From Molanna angustata (lineage: Eukaryota > Arthropoda > Insecta > Trichoptera > Molannidae), in NCBI GenBank assembly GCA_963576475.1, contig OY754965.1, forward strand, positions 2,887,831 through 2,951,830: a DNA stretch of 64,000 nucleotides, written 5' to 3'. This document shows positions 54,019-63,825 of the stretch, piece after piece; position 1 is the first letter of the stretch; each line of letters opens with the position of its first letter. The translations under genes and the position numbers were made by a program. The notes under the pieces are model-generated. The model did not search any database. It was not told the origin of the DNA and was given only the letters and a program-made list of their open reading frames with translations.

Positions 54019-54681
54019 TTTCAGGTGTAATCTACACTATGTATTTGTAACATATCAACAAATTTCAGGTGTAATCTACATTATGTATTTGTAACATATC
54101 AACAAATTTCAGGTGTAATCTACATTATGTATTTGTAACATATCAACAAATTTCAGGTGTAATCTACATTATGTATTTGTAACATATCAACAAATTTCAG
54201 GTGTAATCTACATTATGTATTTGTAACATATCAACAAATTTCAGGTGTAATCTACATTATGTATTTGTAACATATCAACAAATTTCAGGTGTAATCTACA
54301 TTATGTATTTGTAACACATCAACAAATTTCAGTTGTAATCTACATTATGTATATGTATCATATCAACAAATTTCAGGTGTAATCTACATTATGTATTTGT
54401 AACATATCAACAAATTTCAGGTGTAATCTACATTATGTATTTGTAACATATCAACAAATTTCAGGTGTAATCTACATTATGTATTTGTAACATATCAACA
54501 AATTTCAGGTGTAATCTACATTATGTATTTGTAACATATCAACAAATTTCAGGTGTAATCTACATTATGTATTTGTAACATATCAACAAATTTCAGGTGT
54601 AATCTACATTATGTATTTGTAACATATCAACAAATTTCAGTTGTAATCTACATTATGTATATGTAACATATCAACAAATTA
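54019..54681 (+). repeat. 44-bp tandem repeat, 15 units
   Basis: The unit starts TTTCAGGTGTAATCTACATT and continues ATGTATTTGTAACATATCAA CAAA. Units are nearly identical. Two carry the paired change CAGTTGTAATC with GTATATGTA (about 54330 and 54640), so one diverged unit type has been copied. Confidence 0.95.
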
Positions 54682-54734
54682 ATATTTTCCTGTGACGGGA
54701 AAGGAACGGAAGAAAAAAAAGGATTGCGCCAGTA

Positions 54735-55230
54735 AATTTGTTATCTTCTTCTTCATCTTCCGGTACCATGCCAGGTCCCCCCAACGTCGGCTTACAATTC
54801 TTTTAACGCCTCCCAGTACCTCGCCAGCTTCAAGAACTGTCGACCGTCCCAATACCAATCCATTCTTGGGTGTTTTTCAGCCACGACATTATTGTTTACG
54901 GTCTATGCCTCTTCTATCCTCAATCTTGCCTTTGAGGATCAATTTATTGCAGTACATCATACATCGGTCCTCGTATAACATGACCCTGATAATATATTTT
55001 TTGTGGTCTTTATGATGGACACCAATTTATTGTCTTTCAGAGTCAGCTCTTTGTAAGACCTCGATGCTGGTGATTCAATCTGTCCAAGGTGTTCGCAACA
55101 TTCTCATGTATAGCCACATTTCAAACGCCTCCGGACAACATTCATGGCGCATAACCATTATCTGTCGGAGCTTTAGATTATTAAGGTGGCTGTTGTAAAA
55201 GATGTGTCTTGTTTTATTAAATTTTATCCT
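54735..55230 (-). pseudogene. LINE post-RT remnant
   Basis: The minus strand, in pieces, reads MARIKFNKTRHIF, then FEMWLYMRMLRTPWTD, then VLQRAD, then CMMYCNKLILKGKIEDRRGI. This is the FEMW.YRRMLRIPWTD...EVL.R...LQLIL.GKIEG.RG order of a widespread LINE C-terminus. Multiple stops make it a pseudogene. Confidence 0.7.
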
Positions 55231-56430
55231 TGCCATTTCGATACGACATATTATTTATTTTCCGGAGATGAGGTAAATTTGTTTCCAACTCTCTAAATAT
55301 TTAAATGCATCGAATTATTCAACCGGATTTGTAACAGTTTTGATTAAAAAAAAAGCATATTATATAAAATAAAAAAATAAAAATAGGTAAACTGTGGAAT
55401 CTTTCTGTATTTTTAATGAGAGAGTTCTTTTTGTTGAATCGTGGAATCTGGGAGTTTTCAAATGAAGAAGACTTGCTCTTGTAATTTACTTAATTAAAAT
55501 ATATTTACAATTAAATAGTTGTACAATTTACAAGTTTGAGATTCAGATTAGATACTATATATTAGAGGTACGTTCCTAGGATGAACCTATGTTTATTTTC
55601 ATTAATAACATATACTTTTTATTTTTTCAATCCAACAGAGAATAATAATAAGTTTTCAATAAATAATAAATTTTCCTAACAACAGATCAATAATGAAATG
55701 ATCAACTGACAACTATCTAACTTTTTTAAAGTTTTTATACTTTAAGAAAGAATACATTGAAAGGTTCTGAACCTAGCTATGAAGCCACAAACAAACTTTC
55801 ATAGATGTCACTGCTATACTTTCCATTGTGTTTAAATTTTATAAATAAATATATTTTATTTAACATATTTTACATAAACAAATTAAAAATATGCGAGTTT
55901 ATACGATGACAAGAAGAATAACATAATTTCAACTCTCAAACGGTATAAATACTCTTTTTTCATAAATATTTTAATATAGGTATACTTACATTCAAAGATT
56001 GTCTATATTAAAATAACACGAGATTCATTTATATATTAATTAATATTATCTGTAATTATCGCTTTTGAAGATGACGGTATAACTATCGAAAGTAAATATT
56101 TTGTTATAAAACATTACATAGTTTGATTGATTGTAATTTTAATTACATCAATCATGAAATACCACTCTGTAAACAAAAGATGATTAAATTAAGTGAATAT
56201 CATTACTAAGAGAACTGCTACATATATCACTTGTCGACCGTTATTGCAATATGTTGAATGAACAATAAGGCCTTTCAATAATTTTCTTGGGTAATTGTTT
56301 ACAAGTACTGTCACTCGCCGATCGCAATAATTTTTATATCAAAAGATAAATAAACGCGTATATTATATTACCTACGGGAAAAGTATAAACTTTTGGCGGT
56401 AAGACTTTAAAAAAATATAAATAAACTTAC
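55231..56430. other. AT-rich spacer; intron if the 56431 exon is real
   Basis: No element or frame is recognised. If the minus-strand exon at 56431-56581 belongs to a gene, this stretch is the start of its first intron. Confidence 0.4.
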
Positions 56431-56581
56431 GAAAAATGTATGGACAAATCCACGACAATTTGTTAGTTTTCTGACACAATTTGAATTTCCGAAACTCTCC
56501 GCCAGGTGGCAATTCTGCCTCCAAACTACTAGCGTTTTGAAAGCAAATTATAAACAATAATACAATCGCAATTTGCCACAT
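56431..56581 (-). CDS. Possible first coding exon of a small secreted protein
   Basis: Fifty codons plus one base run from an ATG at 56581 to a consensus splice donor GTAAGT at 56430-56425 (minus strand), giving a phase-1 intron. Residues 1-22 look like a signal peptide: a hydrophobic core IAIVLLFIICF and likely cleavage after SSLEA or nearby. The mature part starts ELPPGGEFRKFKLCQKT and has two cysteines (36 and 46). The open frame continues 19 codons into the intron but turns A/T-rich there, supporting splicing. I do not recognise the family and found no second exon downstream to 54 kb. A MITE M2 remnant begins immediately upstream of the ATG, so the 5' UTR or promoter is either MITE-derived or disrupted. 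It may be an exon relic. Confidence 0.45.
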
Positions 56582-56760
56582 TCACACCAGTGGTATAAAT
56601 ATTATAATACAGTATATGATGCAACTCGCTCATGCGAGTCGCGATAATAATTACATACTAACCTAACCAACCTATTCAAACTAAACTTTGGGGAAGAATA
56701 TGTTGGTTTGTGCGTAGTTATCATTGCGACTCGCGTGAGTGAGTTGCATTAATTATCAAA
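56582..56760. mobile_element. MITE M2 relative, folded copy 3
   Basis: TTCACACCAGTGGTATAAAT begins like an M2 end without its first 14 bases. Two inverted arms follow, ATGCAACTCGCTCATGCGAG ... ACCTAACCAACC and, complemented, ATGCAACTCACTCACGCGAG, each resembling the interior of M2 at 4.25 and 48.1 kb. It lies directly upstream of the minus-strand exon. Confidence 0.55.
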
Positions 56761-56905
56761 ATGGAGTCATAAATTTTTCAAGAAATGAAAATGTGAGTGT
56801 TATTTAAATATTATGCCGTAATATGATTGTATTGAAAAGAAAAACATATGAATCAACTGATTTTTATCAACTTTTCTACGGACAATTCTTGGTAGAACTC
56901 CATTT

Positions 56906-57103
56906 AAAATAATAAATAAATTTGGAATGGTAAAATAAAACCAAAGTTTTCAGTTCTACTAATTTAATGACACTGACTAGTTTCGGTCATCCAGTGACCA
57001 TTTTCAAAGTGTACAAAGTGTACCGAAACTAGTCAGTGTCATTCAATTAGTAGAACTGAAAACTTTGGTTTTATTTTACCATTCCAAATTTATTTATTAT
57101 TTT
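56906..57103. mobile_element. Large hairpin element M9
   Basis: The arms (about 56906-56990 and 57020-57103, roughly 84 bp each) are almost perfectly complementary: AAATTTGGAATGGTAAAATA, then AAAGTTTTCAGTTCTACTAA and ACACTGACTAGTTTCGGT, against their inverse. The centre is CATCCAGTGACCATTTTCAA and AGTGTACAAAGTGTA. A 23-bp direct repeat, starting TGAAAAGAAAAACATATGAA, lies outside on both sides (56833 and 57122). Confidence 0.75.
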
Positions 57104-57144
57104 GAATCAACTGAAATTGACTGAAAAGAAAAACATATGAATCA

Positions 57145-57590
57145 TGTATACTGCCAGTGACTACATATGCATTGGAGACCATGGCCCTTACAAAAAGAAA
57201 TGTAGAAAAACTCAAATGCACACAGCGATCCATGGAAATATCCATGCTTGGTATAAGCCTAAGAGACAGAATAAGAAATGAGGAAATTAGGAAAAGGACC
57301 AGAGTAGCGGACGTCATGGATCGCGTAGCTACATTGAAATGGCAATGGGCGGGACATATTGCTAGACAGGAACCCGCAAGATGGACCCCTAAAATATTGA
57401 GATGGAGACCTTGGGAAAGTAAGAGAGGCGTCGGAAGACCTCAAAAAAGATGGTCTGACAACATAGCCGCTGTGGGGGGTAGAAATTGGCTGCAAGCAGC
57501 AACCGATAGAAGGAAGTGGAAGAATATGGAAGAGGCCTATATCCAGCAGTGGAAGACAGAGGGCTGAAGAAGAAGAAGAAGAAAATAATT
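57145..57590 (+). pseudogene. RTE-like LINE C-terminal region with (GAA)n tail
   Basis: An uninterrupted frame reads LPVTTYALETMALTKRNVEK, then RSMEISMLGISLRDRIRNEE, then LKWQWAGHIARQEPARW, then GVGRPQKRWSDNIAAVGGRN and EEAYIQQWKTEG, stop at 57567. The 3' end is GAAGAAGAAGAAGAAG. Roughly 140 codons are intact, making it one of the youngest remnants here. RT and endonuclease are absent. Confidence 0.8.
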
Positions 57591-58719
57591 GTATTGCGCT
57601 AGTGTTCAAATCTGGTGGTGAATTTCGGAAACACGAGTGGAGTCAGGAAACCAACAATTTTAATTATGGATTCTTTCATACATTTTTCGCAATTTTATTT
57701 TAGTTTTATATTTTTATAAAGCAATAGCGCCAAAAAAAAACATTTTTACCGTAATATATACGCGGTTATCTATATATTGATATAAAATTATTGTGGTCGG
57801 CGAGGGACATTACTTGGTAAACAATTACCATTCCTATTCTTTCCTTATTTAATAATCGAATTTGTTTAATTATATTATAAAAAATAATACTACATATTAT
57901 TATTGATACAACAATTGATTGTTATTATTATTAAAATGTCTATTGTTAAAAAGTTGTTCTGTGAGAGAAAAATCAATTTTTATTTCGAAAAGAACAGAAG
58001 TTTACTTCCTTGGTCATCTTTTTCTATCGTGATATAAGAACATCAAGAAAACATGTATCGTACCCTCGTTCATATTATATTATACTGTATTATGAAATAA
58101 TTGATTAAATCAAGGTGCGCTGGTTCTGAGAAATATTATTTATTTATTTTTGCGCAAGTTTAGCAAGAAAAAGAAAGGTAGACTTTCAAATGTAGGTACT
58201 TGTTATTAATGCCTAGTGTATGTAAATTAACGCAGCCTCAGATAGGCAAAAATATCACAGATATCTAAGCATAGATTATGTATAAAAGCCATAGACATAA
58301 AATATATATACCTAGACGGCGTACCTGAAAATTAAAGTGAGTTAAAAATTTTCTTGGCTGGCAATAAATTGTAGTTTTTCATACATTTTTCCATAACTTT
58401 TCCGTTTTTTTCAATAATATTTCGAATTGGTGATTTTTATTTAGTAAAAGTGGACATATTTATCAAATAAAGGATATTATTTATTGTTTTCATTAATTTG
58501 TTTGTTTTTTTTTGTGTTAATTTATAAATTATGTAGGTATATCACTTTTTGTAAAATGTGTGAAGTTTCTTTTTTGTGTGAAAGCAAACTTAGAAACTTT
58601 TAAAGTTTAATAAATAAAGTTATATACGATATTTTTTTACTAGCGACATTTTAGATTATTTACGCTCGATATTCATAGTAATAGTTTATTTTGGTGCGTT
58701 ATATTGTCTTTTATTTAAA
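57591..58719. other. AT-rich spacer; possible promoter of the THAP exon
   Basis: No element is recognised. If the exon at 58720 is real, its 5' UTR and promoter lie here, but I see no confident TATA box among the many A/T runs. Confidence 0.35.
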
Positions 58720-58790
58720 ATGCCCGTTTCATGTTCTGGATATGGATGTACTTATCGACACAATAACGGAGATAATATACAAATGCACAG
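58720..58790 (+). CDS. Possible first coding exon of a THAP zinc-finger protein
   Basis: The start codon sits in AAAATGCC. Translation is MPVSCSGYGCTYRHNNGDNI, then QMH and two bases of a codon, then a splice donor (CACAG then GTAATC; phase-2 intron). THAP domains are C2CH zinc-binding DNA-binding modules that sit at the protein N-terminus and start M(P)..C....C..R......FHRFP. Here Cys5 and Cys10 and the ..H before the intron fit that pattern, and a first exon ending at this point would be natural. THAP domains occur in host regulators and in P-element-type transposases, so it could be either. I could not find the next exon within the following kilobases. Confidence 0.5.
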
Positions 58791-58973
58791 GTAATCATTT
58801 TGGTATTTTGAAATTGAAAAATATGAAATAAAATAGATATAGGTTAAGTTAAGATGAAATAATTTTAATATTAATTCATAATTAAACTGATTAACTAGGA
58901 TTTAATTGTTGTTTCTTGGGATGTTAAGAAACAACAGTCGTTGTTTCGTTTCGGAGCTCAATATTTAAATAAG
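58791..58973. other. Putative intron start, no feature
   Basis: A/T-rich. It follows the putative THAP donor. No acceptor followed by a THAP-like continuation was found here. Confidence 0.35.
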
Positions 58974-59041
58974 TACATACATACCATCACAAATGGTAAC
59001 CAGCGACGGGTGTTCAATACCTTATAAAAGGAAGCACCACA
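58974..59041 (-). mobile_element. SINE-4 fragment
   Basis: ACATACATACCATCACAAAT, GGTAACCAGCGACGGGTGTT and CTTATAAAAGGAAGCACCAC match the tail half of SINE-4. Here the tail is (ACAT)n, as in the RTE-like LINE, and not (ATTC)n. Confidence 0.6.
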
Positions 59042-59474
59042 TATAATGGCAGATTTTATAATTACTACAAAGCATATACCTATTCAGTCACTGTTAAAAA
59101 TTCAATCTAAGTAAATTAAATCATTTAGAATGTTTCTATTAATAAATGAGATATGTTAAACGGTAAAAAACTAAAAAATATTTAGAAAGGAATGCAGGAA
59201 GGGGCTGCCAAAGGAAAAATCTGTGACATACAAATCGCTTAATCCTTTATCTGATTTTTGCGTAGCTACTCGATGTATTTTCGTAATATTACGCTACTTA
59301 TACTATTATAAAGTTAATAAAGAAAATATTGGTAAGGCTAAATTAAAATATAACAAACCGTAATTGAGATTATTGAATACAAAATCACTGAAATTCTTAA
59401 TGATCCTAGGCATTACTAAAATGTTAATATATCAATAATTACACTGTAAACCGCCCATTATTTTAGCCTAATAT
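59042..59474. other. AT-rich spacer, no gene seen
   Basis: A frame from 59190 (AGGAAGGGGCTGCCAAAGG) looks briefly coding after a TTTAG acceptor-like site, but it does not continue the THAP pattern. Confidence 0.3.
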
Positions 59475-60010
59475 TTTTGAAAACTTCCTAGATAACTGTT
59501 TTTTATAACTTTGATGTACAAACTAGTTTTTTTCGACAAAGAAATCCGAAAACTATTCATATAAGTCGTTATTCTCTATACAAAAACAATGTTTTCTGCC
59601 AACCAAACGTCAAAAATCCCCCGGAAAAATGACTCACTTCAATTCATACAAAATTTGCTAACTACGACATCTAGTATATTATATGAAAACCTATGATAAA
59701 AGCCAAATAAATTATGTACTATTTTTTCTGTGGTGTACGTATTATAAAACATAGATTTTCATATAATATATTAGATGTCGCATTTAGCAAATTTTGTATG
59801 AATCGAAGCGAGGATTTTTTCCGCGGGAATTTTGACAGACCACATCGTTTTTGTATAGAGAATAACGACTAATGTGCATTGTTTTCAGATTTATTTAACG
59901 AAAAAAACACTCTTTTCATTAAGATTTAGAGAAAAGTTATCTAGGAAGTGTTGAAATGTATGGAAAACTGCAATATGTTGCCAACCAAGAAACCAAACGC
60001 GTGATATACC
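59475..60010. mobile_element. Two M1-related halves in head-to-head inversion
   Basis: The left half (59475-59699, minus) and right half (59749-60010, plus) are inverted copies: TAGATAACTGTTTTTTATAA, AATCCGAAAACTATTC, GTCGTTATTCTCTATAC and ACTACGACATCTAGTATATT are mirrored on the right. The terminal CATAGATTTTCATATAATAT faces inward. Between them are about 50 unrelated bases. The arrangement forms a foldback with arms of about 225 bp. Confidence 0.65.
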
Positions 60011-60289
60011 ATGACTCACTCATTGCACGGAGTACTCCATCTAGTATATTATATGGAAATACTCCATCTAGTATGGAACTATGTTGAACTCATTTGGTGT
60101 TTAGACAAAATCGACGCTCATAATATCAACAAAATGAAAACACCAATGGCGGTAAAATGTATTCTACGAGATGCTACAGAGCACATGATAAAAAACGAGA
60201 TGATAAATGTTAGGTATCAATTTGACAGAATGAGAAATCATTTCTCATTCGGTGAAGCTTTGAACCATACGCAATCACACCGCAGATAG
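60011..60289 (+). other. Unrecognised open frame next to M1
   Basis: A 92-codon frame whose first part lies in M1 sequence. The part after 60065 (ELIWCLDKIDAHNINKMKTP and beyond) has ordinary composition. ELIW is faintly like the last motif of DDE transposases, but nothing else supports that. I do not assign a function. Confidence 0.2.
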
Positions 60290-60510
60290 GATTTTCAATT
60301 GAATATTATATATTTGCTAAAACTTAAGTTGGTATGAAAATATATTCCTTGGAATATTTAAAATAATCATGACCTGTCTTAAAAAATATTTGGTTTATAA
60401 TATGGTAAGAATCACCCCAAAATAACTTTTTGCAAATAGTCTTGACGAATTCAAATAACTGATAGCCATGTGTAACAGGGAGTAAGTATCCGGGGCTTTG
60501 GCTAGTGATG

Positions 60511-60705
60511 AGCAAAAGTCTTGCAAGTCTTGCAGTCTTGGTCTTGGTCTTGCATTTTTTGCAAGACCAAGACCAAGACCAAGACCACATACTTCACTGC
60601 AAGAACAAGACCAAGACCAGGTACGCAAGACCAAGACCATGCTTGCAAGACCAAGAGTCTTGCAAGACTTAAATGCAAGACTCTTGCGGTCTTGCATTTT
60701 TTCAA
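60511..60705. repeat. CAAGAC/GTCTTG self-complementary tract
   Basis: The first 45 bases are built of GTCTTG, and the next 140 are mostly the complement, CAAGAC, with TGCAAGACCAAGACCAAGAC blocks. It ends with AGTCTTGCAAGACTTAAATG and GGTCTTGCATTTT. Both strands therefore carry the same 6-bp word in opposed blocks, and the single strand can fold into several alternative hairpins. It is not a gene; overlapping open frames here are repeat by-products. Confidence 0.85.
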
Positions 60706-60759
60706 TATGTTGACATATTACTCATAGAAATTGCATTGGAACGACAGTAAATGACTTAT

Positions 60760-61705
60760 CCAACTGTCGATTCGTTTAAGGGAATGAAATTCTCTTGAAG
60801 GAAGAGGCAGTTTAAATTCAAGATACGCGAGATTGTATGCAGGGTCTATATTTTTCACGGTGTTTCCAACTTTGAAGTCAAAAAACACCAACATAGAGGC
60901 TTCGCAGCATATATGTTCCATAGACGGATTTACTCAGAATTCGGAGTAGAACATTTCGTGAGTCTCTGTGTGTGTATGTGTGTGTGTGTGTGTGTGTGTC
61001 CGTCCCCCGTATTAACTTTTGATCCGCTCAATTCACAGAGCCGAAAATTTTAGAGTATAAAAACAGTAATAGGCCTACAAAACTGTTATACTTAGAATTT
61101 TGAATTTTTGTTTCAGTCAGGAGTTATCAACTTTTGAATTTTCACTTTATTTTTCCATATATCTCAGAAAGCATAAAAGCTAGAACGCTGAAAATTGGTA
61201 TGAATATAGACAAATACAAAATCTCAAATTTAATTATTCAAAAAAATTACAGAGTTTCTTTTTTAATATATTTTTTATGACAAATTTATGTGTTTAACTG
61301 CCTATATTTCCATAATTTTTAAAAATATCGCAAAAAGCCGAAACACCTCATTAGCATTGTAGTATTACATCTCCATTTTTTTTTAACAATTTTTATAAAA
61401 ATTTACGACATCGCTTCATACAATTTGTATGGCAGTCGCCTATACACAATATGTAAGAAGACTTAATAGTTTGATACTTAAATCTCCAAACATACATATG
61501 TACATACCATCATGCTGGTTTCATATTCCGGGTAGGAAAAAGGACTGACCTCCACACTATCCTATATTGACATACATACCTACATGTGTTGTATAGAAAA
61601 CAAAATATCTTAAAATATTCAATAATTTTGATTTTTGGGTTTATAGTTTGGTAGGTACTTATTCTTCAACTATACATAGGTACCTACTATCGCTATCAAC
61701 AGTTG
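60760..61705 (+). mobile_element. Element Z copy 2
   Basis: It opens CCAACTGTCGATTCGTTTAA and closes CTATCAACAGTTGG. It shares most of its interior with copy 1 at 44.2 kb, including TTTACTCAGAATTCGGAGTA, a GT run (60966-61000), CGTCCCC, GCCGAAACACCTCA and ATACCATCATGCTG. No coding frame. Confidence 0.65.
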
Positions 61706-62219
61706 GATCTCATGTGTTACATGCAACTAGTAGTATGGTTTAAAATAACATACAAAGATCGAATTTTATGACATCATTTTATAAAAATGGTATAAAAATA
61801 ATTTATAATTTAAATAATTTTGTTTCATTGTTAAATGAATTCATAATAATAAATATAATAGGTGTAGTTACCAAAATGTAATTTCTAGGTAGGTACTTCT
61901 TTAAGAATGAAATTTACATATCGGTTTAAAATAGGTACAAATATTTATTATACTATGAACACGTGCGTGTATACACAGGAAGTCAACATCTCAGATTCAA
62001 ATTGTCTCATATTACGTTTACGTGATGCAAAAATAACTCTTATCATTACTAGAGCAAATGTCATATTTAATTGACCGCGGTGTGTAAAAGAATAAAATAA
62101 TATTATTCTTCGAGACAATAATTTTGGCCGATGTAAACAAACGTACTCAGAGGCGTTGCAAGTGTAGGTACTTTACCTTGTGCATAAAGTAAATACAATT
62201 AATTATTTTATTTAATGTT
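61706..62219. other. AT-rich spacer, no gene seen
   Basis: It starts with the shared element Z flank ATCTCATGTGTTACATGCAA. After that nothing is recognisable. Confidence 0.45.
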
Positions 62220-62695
62220 TTCCAAATTTCGATTTGTTCAAGAGAATTTATTTCTATTAACAGACCGATAAAAGTTTCAATCCAAGATGTGCGAGATATG
62301 TATGCCAGATCTATATTTTTCATGGTTTTTTCAACTTTGAAAATACCATTCCTATGGAGCACGTTACAACTATTTAATTTTCATACGAATAATACTGCCG
62401 AAGGCCATTTACAATTACAATTATACACAATACAAATAAAAATATTCATCACAGTCAATTAGAAAATCATAATAATGTACCTATTTATTTTATCGATTGA
62501 ATGAATATGCAAACAAAGCATTAAATATACATATAAGGGACACACACAGACACACTAAGCCTCTAAGTTGGTGTTTTTTGACTTCAAAGTTGAAAAAAAC
62601 ATGAAAGATATAGACCTGGCATAAAATTCTCTTAATACTGACGATTCATTAAGATAAATAAATTATCTTGAACGTGTCGACAGTTGGAATATTAT
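62220..62695. mobile_element. Short foldback derivative of element Z
   Basis: The plus-strand left part (TTGTTCAAGAGAATTTATTT, TGTATGCCAGATCTATATTT, TTTTTTCAACTTTGAA) resembles the 5' portion of Z. The right part from 62526 is the inverse (GTTGGTGTTTTTTGACTTCA, AGATATAGACCTGGCATAAA), ending CGTGTCGACAGTTGG. Both arms come from the same 5' end of Z; the long interior is missing. Confidence 0.5.
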
Positions 62696-63000
62696 GTATC
62701 TATGTATATATGGGTATGTACATATTATGTATGCATGTATATATTTTTAAGTGTTTAGATTTTCTTATTAGTATGAATAGCTAAATTTTTTATTTTTGTA
62801 AAGTAATCCTGTTATTGATTTCTCTGATCTAACTTTCATTGAATTAATATGTCTTTTGGTTTGTATGGAAAAAAAAATGTTAATTTGCCATAAATAAATG
62901 TAATAAATATTTTTTTTTGCTAAATCACATAGATTTTTGTTATATAAGATAGTCTATGTTTTTTTTAAATGTATAATAATACAAAATAATGATGCATTTT
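62696..63000. other. AT-rich spacer, no gene seen
   Basis: ATGTATATATGGGTATGTAC-type words and T runs. No gene. Confidence 0.45.
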
Positions 63001-63296
63001 CATTCATTCATTCATACCATCACGGCATATCCCACAATGTGGGGTAACCAGCGAAAGGTGTGCGGGTGTGCATTGCCTTATAAAAGGGAGCACAACACAT
63101 ATGTGTATACCCACACACCAGTCTCGTCTCACCTAAAAAGGCACTACATTCAGCATGGGTGGTGAACCTCATTGCTGAACTATGTCAGATGTTATTGTTG
63201 CCTGTTGTATTTTCGATTACCCGGCTCTTACGGGACACTCGAAAACAGTAATAGAAAAGAGTGGAAGCACTATTCTAAGCCGGTGCCTCTCAGCTA
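63001..63296 (-). mobile_element. SINE-4 copy, near full length
   Basis: Almost identical to 25281-25573 over nearly 290 bp, including CCCACAATGTGGGGTAACCA, TTATAAAAGGGAGCACAACA, ACACACCAGTCTCGTCTCAC and TAAGCCGGTGCCTCTCAGCT. High identity suggests recent activity. The tail is (CATT)n at the low-coordinate end, which is the 3' end. Confidence 0.8.
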
Positions 63297-63339
63297 CTTT
63301 TTATTTTATTTTATTAATAATGCGTGTCGTTCCGTTTTC

Positions 63340-63825
63340 AAATTTTTAACATTTTCATGAAACGAGTTTCTTAATTTATTTTTTATTTCAATATTTTATT
63401 ATGAAAACTTATTTTTTAATGCCATTTTATGAAAGTAATGTGCCTTTTTAGCAATTTAAAAATAAAAATACAAAATTTTAAGTTTCCCAAGCTTGGGGTC
63501 ACTTTGAAATATTTGACAGTTAAAAAAATTGAGAAACACTGATCAGATATGTTTCAAAATCTAATGGGGTCTAAGCGAGTATTAGATATACAAATTTGAA
63601 AAGAATTGAATGAGTACTTTAGTCTATAATCAATAAAGTAAAATGAACACGCCGTACATAGCACACAGCACATAGAACACACACAGATACATTGTGATGA
63701 AACTTTCAGAATACAATCTCACCATGATACTAGTTAATAATCTGCAATAAAAAGAATACCCTTAAAAATTTCAAATTCATAACTCCGCACTATATCACCT
63801 TCGGGGGTAGTGGAGATTAAAAATA
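63340..63825 (+). mobile_element. Element Y copy 4
   Basis: It starts within the element (CATTTTCATGAAACGAGTTT), shares AGCTTGGGGTCACTTTGAAA, TCTAATGGGGTCTAAGCGAG and GAAACTTTCAGAATACAATC, and ends CTATATCACCTTCGGGGGTA, GTGGAGATTAAAA, a decayed right terminus. The left terminus is missing, replaced by the upstream SINE-4 and spacer. Confidence 0.65.

Noticed and set aside
59185..59350. Second exon of the THAP protein
   Set aside because: The frame after the TTTAG site lacks the FHRFP continuation and the later C-x2-H residues.
60011..60289. A DDE transposase fragment, from the ELIW motif
   Set aside because: Only four residues fit, and no catalytic block or inverted repeat pairing supports it.
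60395..60727. Several overlapping open frames on both strands
   Set aside because: They are by-products of the CAAGAC/GTCTTG tract.
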